This document shows positions 11,534-22,954 of a DNA stretch of 64,000 nt, one piece after another. Origin of the DNA: Neckera pumila (taxonomy: Eukaryota > Streptophyta > Bryopsida > Hypnales > Neckeraceae); the NCBI GenBank assembly GCA_963969595.1, contig OZ018408.1, positions 9,855,823-9,919,822 of the forward strand, given 5' to 3'. The notes under the pieces were generated by a model. It was not told the origin of the DNA and did no database searches. It worked only from the letters and a program-made list of their open reading frames with translations. Positions within the stretch are counted from its first letter, which is position 1. The number at the start of each line of letters is the position of its first letter. Made by a program: the position numbers and the translations under genes.

Positions 11534-14500
11534 TAGAAGGTTGTGGATAAAGATAAACTACTACAAGCAACTGAATATCTTGCTTCTACGGCGGGTGGCA
11601 AACTACTATATTACTATATTACTATATTAAAATATTCCAAATTTGAACAAAGAACTCTGCACGTTCATGTCTAGTTTGCTACACTCTTGAATTTGACCTA
11701 AATAGTTCAAAATGAGGTATTCTAACTAGTGAGAGACACAATTTGGCACTAGTAAGTTGCTTCATAAGCAACTTATAGCATCAAAGTTTAGATATCTTAA
11801 ATATTTTATATTCTTGTTTGGTCAAAGTTCATAAGTATTCTATACTAAAGCACACCTTTCAAAAATTTAGTATTTTATCCAAAGTTTAACTTCATTTTTT
11901 CATAATTAAAAATATTAAAATGAAATTTACATGATTTTTCAAAGTAATAATAGCAATTACAAAAATAATTGCTATTAAATGAATGAAATTAAAATAGAAT
12001 GAAATTTCTAGCAAAATTGGAGATGATAATGATAAAAATCATGGCGTAATTAGTGTACTCCTTATGCTCTCACTAAGAGAAATTTGATAAAAAAGTTCAA
12101 GAGTAGTATATTTTAAGCTTCCAAGATGATACCTTCAAAGTGTCACAAAAATTACAGTATAACCATGTAACGCAGCCATGTAGTGCTCCTATGTAACGCA
12201 GCCAGTGGTCACAAACTCAATTATCAACCACTACCGAAAGTGTAACTCATTGACTTGTGCCTTTGTTCGACACCTTACAAAGGGTGATTATCTCATTTAT
12301 AATACCAAATCTGGTATTCAAGGCAACCGTTTCATTGACCAGTTAAAAGTGGATATAAGCTCACAATATACCAGTTCCCTCATTCTGGATAATATGGATC
12401 CTCATATCTAAACCACCCTGATTTTCAAAGCTTGGTGCCTTGGAATGTCACAATTTTAACACTTTGAAATAACCATTTTAACGAATATGACCATACTTGG
12501 CATTATGTCTAATACTGCTATCAAGTCTCCCGAGAAACAGAGAGACGAGAGAGAGAGCAGAACTGAGGTTTGGAGACCAAACACAACGGAGACGAGGTCA
12601 CCGAAGGAACTGAAAGACGAGGTCACGACACCACTGGACGCACAATTCGATGCAATCCTGATTCCACCCTAAACACTTCTAAGTGAGTATACTTACTGAC
12701 ATTGAAAGAAGCTGGCTGCATGGACAGTTTTCTTCCATTAGAGTTTTAAATCCCTTTAAATCGTCAAGAACAAGGACATGCAGTGATCATATTGTCCGCC
12801 CCTCACGCTAGCAAACCTGTCCACGCACAAGCTTCGCAGCCATAGTTGGTCATGGTATATTCGAGCCAACGCACAAACTCAAACAACAACCGCCACCGAC
12901 TATCCTATATACTATCTTGTTGACATGTCAGTTTCTAGCATCTCAGCCTTCCCCCCACTTGCACTGATAACAATCACAAAAGGAGAGGCTTGTAACGGAA
13001 CAAAATGGGCATAGGGTGATCCAAGCCTAACACTCGTAACCCCTGCCCAAGTTCATCAAATACATCCACTGGGTCATGGAACATCAACTCATCGAGTCTA
13101 TTTGTGAGTGTCCGTAAAATGTCTAGGGGAACCTTTTGTCCAAGTCAGCAGAGTTGGTCCCACCCAACGCATAGGAGCAAAAATTGAACGGAACATCCAC
13201 TTAACAGTCAGATTAAAGCCACAGAATTTCAACGAAGGCTAGGCTTGTTATCCCCAAGTCGTTCATTAACACACTAGCAGGCATGTATAATGCCACCAGC
13301 CTTGAAACACGGTCACCGACAGTATGTGCGGTTGTTGGTATACCCGAAAGAAGTGCAGCCGCACAGTATCAGCGAATTCGAAACACTCCAGATGATGGAA
13401 TAAATGTTATCAGGTTTGGGAGATCAAATGGTTGCCATGATCCCGGCCCCTCCCTATTGCACAGATAATTATCGTCGAACAAAGTGAAGCCTACAACTAG
13501 AAGATAAGAACCCATTTAATTTGGACCGTCAGGATTCCAATCACACCCAACTGCGAATTCATTCCACAACTTCTATTGAAAAGTTTCATAGTTAAATAGG
13601 TCTGTCCTCACCACCAGATCGACAGTGGGTCCGCAATTTTAGATCCCCAGTGGATCCCCAGTGGATCTCCAATGGATCCCCAGCGGGGGGTTCTTGGCTA
13701 AGCAAAATGCTCCATGCCAACATTCTACTATCATAGTGCGATGACACAAAGTTTGGTAGCAACTAACCTAGCTTCAGTAGACAAGATGTTGCCGGAAGCT
13801 GTTATCCAGAAGCAATCCCGGCTCCCCAGCATTATTAGTCCCGAGCATCAGAACCCTCACTCTCTGTAATTCTTAGTTTCTCACGCAATAATCGGTAGAT
13901 AACAAGGTTACTACGCAAAATCCCAGGATGACGGGAATATGGCAAAGTGCACCGTACCTGATATACCCTGCACTGGAATTTGCCGTGTGTGGACTGTACA
14001 GGGTACAGTAGCGCGTTTTCCCGCTCTGGGGTTTTGCCCACCACTGTGAATATCGGCGATTGTCGGTAAAGCAGACAGCTAGAAGATCGAAAAGCAGCCG
14101 GAGAGTGTCGACGACCTCGTCGGCGACGCAAACAGATTCTGATGGAAGCACTTTTGCTAGACAATGTAAAAGGGTTTACTATGAGCAAAAACAAAGAGAG
14201 AGGAACAGATTACGCCCGTCTTTTCTGAACCGCTACCAGAAACTCCATCCTGTCGTGAATGACACAAGGAACAGTCACTTTCAAGAAGTGAAAGGAATTT
14301 AAACCCAGCCACACAAGAACAGACCAGTGGTACGTGACCGCCAACCATGCTGACCTCAAACTCATACATCAACCTTTACCAGCAGTCTAACAAACAAACT
14401 CGTGACAACTTACAAGGCCGGCGATCTCTCCCACTCAACGCGCCGATCAGTTCTGCCATGAGTTCGGAAAGCAACCTCGTCTCTGCGAATGTCGGTAAAG

Positions 14501-14745
14501 AGGAGCTGCGGCAAAAGCGCAGCGATTTCGACACATTTCGCTCACATATCGATGTGCTTTTGTTCCAGCCTACGGAGTTTCATGGGAATCGTTGCATGGG
14601 AGGAAAGCAGATCCGCCACTGGAAAAAGGATTTTCGTCTGCGAGAAACGGAGAAAGAACGAGAGACATGTGAGGCGAGAGAGATGAGCAGAACTGGGGTT
14701 CGGAGACCAAACCCTCACCCGCGCACATGAGACGAACGGGGGGGC
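11534..14745 (+). repeat. Segmental repeat block, copy 2
   Basis: Diverged duplicate of 593-4050. It lacks the TTAA-flanked element: the empty site TTAA is at 11797-11800. It is more CpG-rich than copy 1, most clearly at 13816-14350. Around 13644-13686 it has a short tandem of a GGATCCCCAGT-like unit. A few open frames (for example 14060-14302 plus) have no recognisable family and no counterpart frame in copy 1, so I do not call genes. Confidence 0.8.
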
Positions 14746-15614
14746 GTGCGACGTCGGATATGAGCGAAAGCTACAGTGCGGGTTTGGCTCAGCCCGTCCT
14801 CACGGATATTTTATGCGACCTGGGCCCTCACGACGAAGTTACCGGTGGTTTTGCTCGCAGGGTAATCGGAACTTTCCAAAGTTAGGACTGTCAGAAGAGG
14901 AAGTCGCATGGTAACTCCTCCTGGTCCTTCCGCAACTCCTCGTCGTCTCTCCTTGGATGTCCCCTGTTTCAAAATTCCAAAATACTAAGCAAGGACGCGT
15001 TTTGCATTGTGGCTTGCCTACTCGTTTGTTGTATTTAAAACAGACAATTTCGAAGCATTGGTCAATCTTGTGGCCAATGACTCAGTCCCTCAATAAGTAA
15101 AAAGCCACATTACATCGAGCCAAGCACGACATGGTTGCAGAAACTATTAAAATAATAACTCAAAGTTAAACTATTCTCACTGGAACAAAACGAAATAGTA
15201 ATACAACCCAATGTGATTGGATTGCTTGCAATCATGCCTTTGTCATTCCACAAATTATACAAGTTGATTACGGATTCAAATGCAATTTAGGATTAGAAGC
15301 AACGAAAGATGAATGCGAGGATAATTTTCCAGACTTTTAGGATAACTCTATTTTCAACAATCTATACATCAGAGCTCTAAGATTTAGGACAAGTTTAGAT
15401 CTGAGATTTAAGATGAGTACCTCAAACTGCTCCAGTTCCTACATGAGAGTCCTCCAAATGCACCAATTTGGAGGAATGTGTAATGCCCTGTTGCCAGTCA
15501 AGCTAGCCACCAAGTAGTCTGTACACAAAAAGGAAAGATATTGTAACAATCGCCTAACGCTCTCAATGGCACAAGTAAGAAAAGCCGAGTGAAGTGAAAG
15601 AACCCATTTAATAG
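14746..15614. other. Spacer with a GC-rich patch
   Basis: 14746-14900 is GC- and CpG-rich compared with its surroundings; the rest is AT-rich. No gene is recognised. Confidence 0.4.
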
Positions 15615-16938
15615 TTACATGCCTTCATAGTAGGTACGTCCCAGCTCTATAAGGCGTATCCCGATGAAATGTTCAACCAGCAATACTCCGAAAGAGTGTA
15701 CATCAATTTTCACAGTCAAGTGATTCGATGTCAAATATTTACTCAGAGTCCAAATATCCTGGATTCCCTGTAACATGCCGGGAAGCAAGTGTAGAATCTC
15801 CAAGAGACTCAAATCCAGAAAAAACAAAGCTACCAACCTATGGAACACGTACTCCCTATTGTCCTTTGCATAACTGAGTAGGAAGTGATGTTGCAATGGG
15901 ATAGCCGTTTGCAACATAGGCACATCTTTTCGAAAATCTGTGGAATCTTGTGTATAATTTGCCTTCTTAGAAACTTCAATTCTTAACCACGACGCTTTGA
16001 ACGTAGCATTGAAAGCACCATAGTTTCCCCAGCTGCACCTTTCTTCGAGGCTCTCCCTTTCTATTTGAAACGATTTCAGTAAGCCATCTGCTTGGCGAGG
16101 CATATGACGTTGAAGTAAGGCATGTCTCTCACGTAGAAGGGTCGCGAACTTGCAATTTGCATGGTGAACTTATTCAAGTGAACCAAAGCAGCCACATTTC
16201 TCAACAGCATTTCCCTGTCGTACATTCCCTTTTCCTCAAACAATCAACTCACTTCCACCATCGCCTGTGGTTGCAGACGAGCGTTCCATAAAGGATACTG
16301 TCAACACCTCCAAATCAAAGCCTATTGATGAAATACGCTCTGCCACATTTGTCAACAACATGGCTGCTTGAATCCATGCTCCTGGGCAACAACTTCGAAT
16401 GAAGTTCTTCATTACATTCGCTAAAGCATAAACCAATAAGCTTGAAAAGTTCAAGACAAGCTCCATGTCATTTGGAGGAGGATCCTTCTTCCCAAACACC
16501 GATATGAATGACCGTGCAGCATTTGCAGCTAATTCCAGCTTCTTCGCTAGATATTTTCAATGTCCATAGTTGACTTAGAGAATTAGAAACCATACGTTTC
16601 TTAGTCATCTTTTGCGCTTGTTCCACACATTTCTTTGCGAGCTGGAGAAACCGCTCAGGCGTGTGAGCTAGACAAAGAGCCCACTCACCACTTTAAAATT
16701 ATGCGCAATTCCTATTATCGCATGATGAGGAACACTAAAATTGAAAAAAACTTGGAAATAAAAATCAATCATCAAACTACAAACTTGAGAAACGCAACAC
16801 ACCGAACGAGGATGAACCTACCAAGAATTAATAAGTTACAATGTCAATTGAACAAGCTTTTCACATGTATACGTAATCGACTGCTGAGAAGTTTACCATG
16901 TATGGTGAGTTCTGATCTGAACAACCCAGGAATTACAT
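15615..16938 (-). pseudogene. Broken DUF1221 kinase paralogue
   Basis: This matches the gene at 7982-9778 in order. The exon 1 remnant begins at 16938, where ATG is followed directly by TAA, and a 2-nt length change removes the frame. The exon 1 donor (ATG then GTAAAC) and the exon 2 acceptor (CTAG before CTCACACGCC) are conserved. The helical N-terminal region is at 16236-16499. The kinase part is at 15615-16103, with a degraded glycine loop (WGNYGAF), and sequence from the catalytic loop to the activation segment is missing: hydrophobic filler is followed directly by a VKIDVHSFG motif. Frames are offset between segments. It cannot encode an active kinase. Confidence 0.85.
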
Positions 16939-17539
16939 TTTGCAAGCAGACACTTATCAATGACAGCGCCTTGCAAACGGGAAGGGTTCACACATCCTCC
17001 TGGAGTGTACAATCGAAATCTCTTCCACCACAGGAAATGCCAGCTCGAAGCTAGCTGATTCTTGATATGCTAAAGATCACTGCACAAGCACCAGGGACAA
17101 GGACACGTTGAGAGAAACTCCTTGACCTCTAAATATCCCCACATTGTTAGGTGACAAACTAACCCAAGTTTGCTCAACTACATTCCTTGTTTGAAATGCA
17201 CCGTGCTAAATTGTCTATTAAAACAAGTGTAAGCCGCAGGTGCTCACAAGGAGACGGTTATCACAAATTATGTTAAAACGGCAAAATTATATTGTTCCAA
17301 CGCGCTCACACTGACAGGATTCGTGGCATCGCAATGTGAGTTCCCTTGCTTTCTCCAGTTGTGTCACATATAGGCACGTTTTCATCAGTTAAAGTTTATA
17401 AAGACACAGTAGATCAAAGACTCTTCGCACACATGAAAGCTGTCAAATTTTGCTTTCTAATGCACATTCTCACCTGGACACGGAAAGAGAAAAGAAAGAC
17501 CACTCGAAGAGCACAATGTTCGGCTCTAGGGCACATCAT
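16939..17539. other. Upstream flank of the broken paralogue
   Basis: Contains sequence related to the 5' region of the intact kinase gene (around 16960-17010, compare 9795-9850), then unassigned sequence. Nothing else is recognised. Confidence 0.4.
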
Positions 17540-18150
17540 TGCAGACGACACCATTGGACGCACAATTCGATGCACTCCTGATTCCAACCTACACAATTCT
17601 AAGTGAGATACAATCGAATTCGAAACACTCTGACGGAAGAAATGTTATCAGGTTTGGTAGAGCAAATTGTTGCCATCTTGACTCCTCCCTATGGCACAGA
17701 TATCGTTGAACAGAGTGAATCCTACAACCAGAAGATAAGAAACCATTTGGGTCAGGATTCCAATCGCACGCAACTTACCGCAAATTCATTCCAAAAATTC
17801 TATTGCAAAGTTTCATAGTTTAAATCGGTCTGTCCTCACCACCAGATTGACAGTGGGCCCGTATTTTTAGATCCCCAGTGAATCTCCAGTGGGCTAAGCA
17901 AAATGCTCCATCCCAACATTCTACTATCATAGTGCGATGACACAAAGTTTGGTGGCAACTAACCCAGCTTCAGTAGACAAATGTTCAGGTTACGTGTGAA
18001 GAGACCATACTTATAATTCCAGCTCTTCCCGTCTGTAGACTCTCTAGAAGCAATGGCAGAAACCATCAGGCAAAAGCGAGATCCGTATATCCGTTCGCAC
18101 ATTCTACAAGATGTGTATGTCGCCGGAAGCTGATATCCAGCAGCAAACAA
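17540..18150 (+). repeat. Segmental repeat block, partial copy 3
   Basis: 17540-17600 matches 12625-12685, 17615-17990 matches parts of 13370-13790, and 18117-18145 matches 13785-13812. About 120 bases (17985-18110) are inserted relative to copy 2. The three copies bracket the intact and broken DUF1221 kinase genes. Confidence 0.75.
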
Positions 18151-18665
18151 TTAATCCACCAAAAATTAGTTGTTTCGTGAAACTCAGTGCATACTTTAGA
18201 AACGGTCTCGCGTTCAAAGTTAATCTGCCCTCCAGAATACTCCCTGTCACAGTGCGATGACACAAAGATTGTATCGCTTTTTAGCGAAAATTCGCTCAAA
18301 AAAACCCTGGTACGCAGGTCAAGGGAGGGTGAAATTTTTTTTTTTTTTCCCATGCTCGTCATAGATGTAAAAATCTGCCCCCTATTTTGAGCCGTCAATT
18401 TTGTATTTCATGACCTCTACCACCTAATTGGAGGTCTGGGATTCCTAATATTCCAAATACAAATTCCAAATTTTCAAATTTTATTAAAGAATTTGCTCAG
18501 GCGTTTTCTTTCCTTCTCCCGAGGTAAATATTTGGAGCGAGGATCCAAATTTCTTTCCCCAAGAAGACTACAGTAGTTGCAATAGTATAGTGGAGTCCGG
18601 ATGTGCCTAGCATCCCCGGACACCGATCAATGCCGAAATTACTGTAGACTCAATAACTCGCATTA

Positions 18666-18925
18666 TTTTTTTTTTGAACAAAGGGAAAGAACCATTGCAT
18701 TCAAAAAAAACCACGAACCAACATACACAACAGCCAAGCCGAGAAGGCTGGACAATGAAGAGATAAGAGCAAAGCAGAAAAAGAACTAAGAGAAAAGAAA
18801 AAAGGCAAAACACCTAACTGAAAGAGCAAGAGGGGGGCCCCTTTTGTTCCAAATAACACTAGTATCAACCCTAGATGCCAAGTCACTGGCATTATCACGA
18901 GCGTAATCAAACCACTATTGAAACG
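18666..18925 (-). mobile_element. 5'-truncated LINE 3' end with poly(A) tail
   Basis: Read on the minus strand, the element ends in an A-rich tail (plus-strand T run at 18666-18675). Upstream of this is a low-complexity T/C-rich 3' UTR and the end of a LINE ORF2-like frame, with residues resembling YARDNASDLASRVD followed by VIWNKRG near 18840-18910. This pattern is typical of plant L1-type LINE tails. The 5' part is missing. A target-site duplication could not be identified with certainty. Confidence 0.6.
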
Positions 18926-19839
18926 CCGTGAAGGTGAATAATGTTACGATGTTGCAATCGTGTCTCCATCCCGAAGTCCTTAGTTGCGAAGAGGTCGACT
19001 CCAACAAGATCGCCACTTAGGATTTCAAGCTGTGCAAATCCATCCAAAAATAGCAGGTACTGCTCACAACGGAACTAGTTCAGTTCAGCAAAGTTGGGAG
19101 GAGAATTTTGTCTCTGCTTGTTTTCTGAGAATTGCTTATTTTTGTTGACGCCAAGGACAAAACTCCACAGTGCGTAAATCCATGTCGGCATTATGTTTCC
19201 TACGTAGTGGTCTTTGCCACGCGAACGACTCAACTGGTTCCTCTTCCCTCAGTCCAGAACTTCGACTCAAAGAAACAGCCTTGTGGGTAAAAATACATGA
19301 GCTTTCTTCAAAGGCTCTGCCAGGACTCAGCCCAAATGCAAAAATTTGTGCCGGCGATTGCCACTATCCACATTCACTTACGAGCCTGTGATATGGAGCG
19401 CAGTGACCCTGTTCGGAGTAAAGTCGATCTAGGTTTCAGTCAAGCCAGCCAACACAAGCAAAACACAACATATTCATGTCTACATTCGAACTCTTCCGAG
19501 AATTCTCTACAAGCTCCGGAACTAAGCTTCAATTCAAACATTCAAACTGATGGCAACTTACATTCTAACAAAAAACTTCCACTTCCACGAAGGTCAACGC
19601 CCAACTGCGAAGGAAATTGCACATCAGAATCGGAGATCTGTGGGATTGTAGGTATTCTAGGGGTATATAAGATTAAGGTGGAGAAACAACCTCCGCACAA
19701 AGCTTAGCAACATGCGGACGACCAAGGAATGAACCTACTGAATGAACAGATGTATCAATCCAGAAAATCAGCCTCTCTCTAGAAATCGGTGACTCTTTAT
19801 ACAAATCCAACAAGACGATTGCGAATACGCCTCCCTAGT
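18926..19839. other. Spacer downstream of the DUF716 gene
   Basis: Probably includes the 3' UTR of the minus-strand gene ending at 19840. Open frames at 19170-19707 have no recognisable family. Confidence 0.4.
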
Positions 19840-21639
19840 CTAGGGTTGAAGTGGCTTCATCTGCACACTGTCGGCATCCAACGTGTCCCGAGAGATGGGG
19901 TCATAGGCAGGGCCACCACGTCTGAGTCCATTCACTTTGGCCACTACCGCAAACACTATCACTGAGAAGCACAACACCATGATGACATGGAAGTTGAATG
20001 CCAAATTCATCAGAGCTACTGCCCGGATTCTGGAGGATTCCACATCGCAGACAGTGGACCCGTCGATCCCAGTGGGAAGGTCCAGCCTGTAATGGCACCC
20101 TTGAGGGATGTAGTCCTCCACGTAGAGATATAGCCCAATTTGGAACAGCCACGTGCCTTGCAAGATCATCCCCATGCACAAAACCACGTCGACGAGAAAT
20201 AGTTTCGGCCGAAGAGCAAGAAAACCTGTCATTGCATTCGTGTCTGCCATTAGAGATTTGACAGGACATAATTTACCACCCACAACAAAACCTTGAAATT
20301 AAGCCTCTCCCAACGGGGCTTGCTTTAAGAAATGGCAAAACTCAGCAATTGAAAAGAAAGCCTCAATGAAGACGGTCTGGGCAGTGATCTCAGTTGCTAA
20401 ACTCAGCGAACAAAATTTGGCACGTAAGAAGTATAGAGGACTCGCTGTGCAGACCCAGCATTCGATACCGTATCGAATGTGATGAAATCCTCTCCAAAGT
20501 AGGTACAAGACCCGACAGCACTGTTCTAGCAGGGTCATTTTCAATCCCACAAGAATACGGACCTTGCCAGTGACACTCTAATTTAAATCCATCCCTAAAT
20601 CCAGGGGAAAGGATATTATATCATCTCGTAATATGTCACAAAAGAGCCAGGGGAGGAAAAATCGGGTTACAGAATATTTTGCTTAGTGACTTCATAAAAG
20701 TCCCTAGGAAACCCCAATTCGTAAATTATTCATTATTCATAAAAACCTAAGTAGAACGGCCTGCACAGACTCCACCCCGCAGGGTTCGTGATTTATGAGG
20801 GTCTTCAAAGATCACCCTAAAGCCTGAATTAGGGTTCCAAAGCATCGGGTCGGGATTTGAACCTCTAGGTCCTCTATCGAACAAACTAGCCCAAACGTTA
20901 TAACGAGATGCCCTAACCATCCTAGCCTGGCCAGAATGATGTTTTGATGACGAAGTAAATACGTTTGAAACAAGGTGGACGTCTCAAAGCGTAGGGTGAA
21001 TTTCCACTAAATCTAAGAGTTCAAAATGAAGAACACTCCAGCCCTAGGAATTTGAGGTCAAAAAAACTAAAACCTTGCATCATTTTCATATTTCTTTCTC
21101 CTAACAATCAGATCCACAAGGAGATTCGCACCTGAAGTGACCGCACACAACCCAGCGATGTACCCCAGCAGCAGGTTGCACTGGCTCTCCAGCCCCTGGT
21201 TCCGCGCGGCTTCATGCGTCACCGACAGACACTCCATCCCAAAGGCGATACTAGCAAACAAGAAGGACGCATCCGCGGGAAACGGCAACACCGTCGTGGT
21301 CTCGCTCAGCAACACGATCACGGCGAACATCCAGAACATGATGAGCGTGGTCGAGTGCTCGAAGCTGGTCACCCGGTTCTTCGGGATGATCCCGTCCACG
21401 ACGGCCTCGAAGTTGGTGGAGATTCCGAGCTCATAGAAGACGGCCAGCGGAATAAACACCACCAGCAACCACAGCTCGATCTGCTTCCACCGGTTCGGCA
21501 ACCAGGTCACGGGGTGCCAGGCCTTGGCGACGTAATCCCGGGGAGAGTACACGTAGTTCCCGAACACGCACACCAAATGCCACAACCCCATCGCCACCAG
21601 CACTATCGACGGCACGACGTGACCTACAAGAGTCCCCAT
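19840..21639 (-). CDS. DUF716/TMEM45-family multipass membrane protein
   Basis: Two exons: 21639-21132 (ATG start; donor GTGCGA at 21131) and 20243-19840, joining in phase after a GGCAG acceptor to give 303 aa. The protein has about seven hydrophobic segments, an N-terminal GHVVPSIVLVAMGLWHL helix, an EHSTTLIMFW helix and, in exon 2, VLCMGMILQGTWLFQIG. This arrangement is characteristic of the DUF716 (TMEM45) family, whose members are seven-pass proteins of internal or plasma membranes with no settled biochemical function. The length fits the family. The C-terminal tail is short and hydrophilic. The 888-bp intron holds a SINE-like sequence. Exon 1 is clearly more GC-rich than the surroundings. 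Its upstream flank contains ACGT-type motifs near 21918. Confidence 0.88.
20835..20935 (-). mobile_element. tRNA-derived SINE-like sequence in the DUF716 intron
   Basis: On the minus strand there is an A-box-like TGGTTAGGGC about 57 bases before a perfect B-box-like GGTTCAAATCC, together forming a tRNA-like head. The acceptor stem does not pair well and the sequence continues into unrelated DNA toward 20700, as in a SINE rather than a working tRNA gene. It lies in the intron on the same strand as the host gene. Confidence 0.55.
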
Positions 21640-22954
21640 TCCGCAACCCTTGCTAAACCCTAATTCCTAAACTATTTCGCCCTTCTTCCCTAGAAAAGCT
21701 CCACTAGCGGATCACCGGATCACCACATCACCACTGCGCTCTCATCGACGCAAACTGAATGCACCCATCAAGAAGCGTGACTGTTCCAAGATCTAGAAAT
21801 TGAAAACTCGAAAGTGCGGCAATTGAAGAGCCCACGATCCCAATGATGCTGTGATCTGTGAAACTACAAGATGTCTAAACTACAAGAAGAATGTGATGAA
21901 ACGCACGCCGAGTACGACGTGACGTCGGAATTGAAAGAGTCAAATAACCCTAATAAGTTTGAGAATGCAAAAAGAAGGAAGCGATGAAGACGAAGGAGAA
22001 AGTGGCGACTGTTCATGCAAACATGCGAAAATTAGTGCAAGGCACACCCTGATTCCGCCAATTGTTCCGAGTCCCGAGGAGGACCCTCAAGTCTACGTTA
22101 GGTCAGCTACTTTCGCTTACCTCAGGTCAGAGATGGCATCACCTTTCTCTTTTTTCTTTCTGGAAAAAACTGTGCACAGAAGAAGCAGCAGCAGAAGAGC
22201 GCTGAACCGCCGGCCTCTTTCGATGGCCCATGCACACCAGCATTTGGTGTCCAGGGCATGATAACTTACACCCTGCGGCAACCCTGCGGCAACAGGGACT
22301 GTGAACTTCGAGGAACTTGAATTTGAAGAAGAAGAAGACGAAGAAGAGAAGAAGACGAAGAAGAAGACGAACAACTTTTGAACTCTTTTTGAGCGCCAGG
22401 GAGAATTCATCCCACTTTCTGAGCCCCAGCCAGGGGTGAATAGTATAATTTTGTATTTTTTGACCTCTCTCATACACTTGGGGTCTTGGATTCCAAGTAT
22501 GAATTCGAATTTTCCAATTTCTAATGAATTGCTGATCATAAATGCTGTACCTGGTGGTCGACCAAGAATATTTTTGAAAATAGATGTCGGAATTGTTGGG
22601 ATATTATTTTCTCAAAAAAATAAATATAGTATAGAAAAATCCAAATATTTCTATTTCTATTTGTAAGCACGTGTTGAATTGCATTTGGCAACTTTAATTA
22701 ATTATCCAAGAATATCAACCTTGACCACCAAGTACAATAATAAATTTCAATGTTTTGATTTAGGGTAGAAAAGGGTAATGAGGGGATAAGTTCCTAGCCT
22801 AATTTGGGATCCCCCAAGGTTGGACTATAACATTGTTAAACCATCAACCTAAGTCCCCTAGAATAATGTTGGAAATACCCAAGAATATATTTAGGCTCAA
22901 AGAAAGAATGCACTTTCTCCAAAGGCATTGTAGTGTGTCCATTTCCTCCTTTTG
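21640..22954. other. Upstream region of the DUF716 gene
   Basis: A moderately GC-rich promoter-like stretch up to about 22300, then AT-rich DNA. A dispersed low-copy sequence around 22455-22530 resembles 18405-18480 and 10060-10125. No gene is recognised. Confidence 0.4.
22318..22373. repeat. GAA/GAC microsatellite
   Basis: A run of GAAGAAGAC-type triplets. The long Ser-rich frame on the minus strand is a consequence of this repeat. Confidence 0.85.

Noticed and set aside
14060..14302. 80-aa basic, Ser/Arg-rich frame in repeat copy 2
   Set aside because: The frame is not kept in copy 1 and has no family resemblance.
20835..20935. A functional tRNA gene on the minus strand
   Set aside because: A and B boxes are present, but the acceptor ends do not pair and the sequence continues into a non-tRNA body, so a SINE is the better reading.
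22318..22539. Minus-strand Ser-rich protein of 140 aa
   Set aside because: It is the translation of a GAA/GAC microsatellite.
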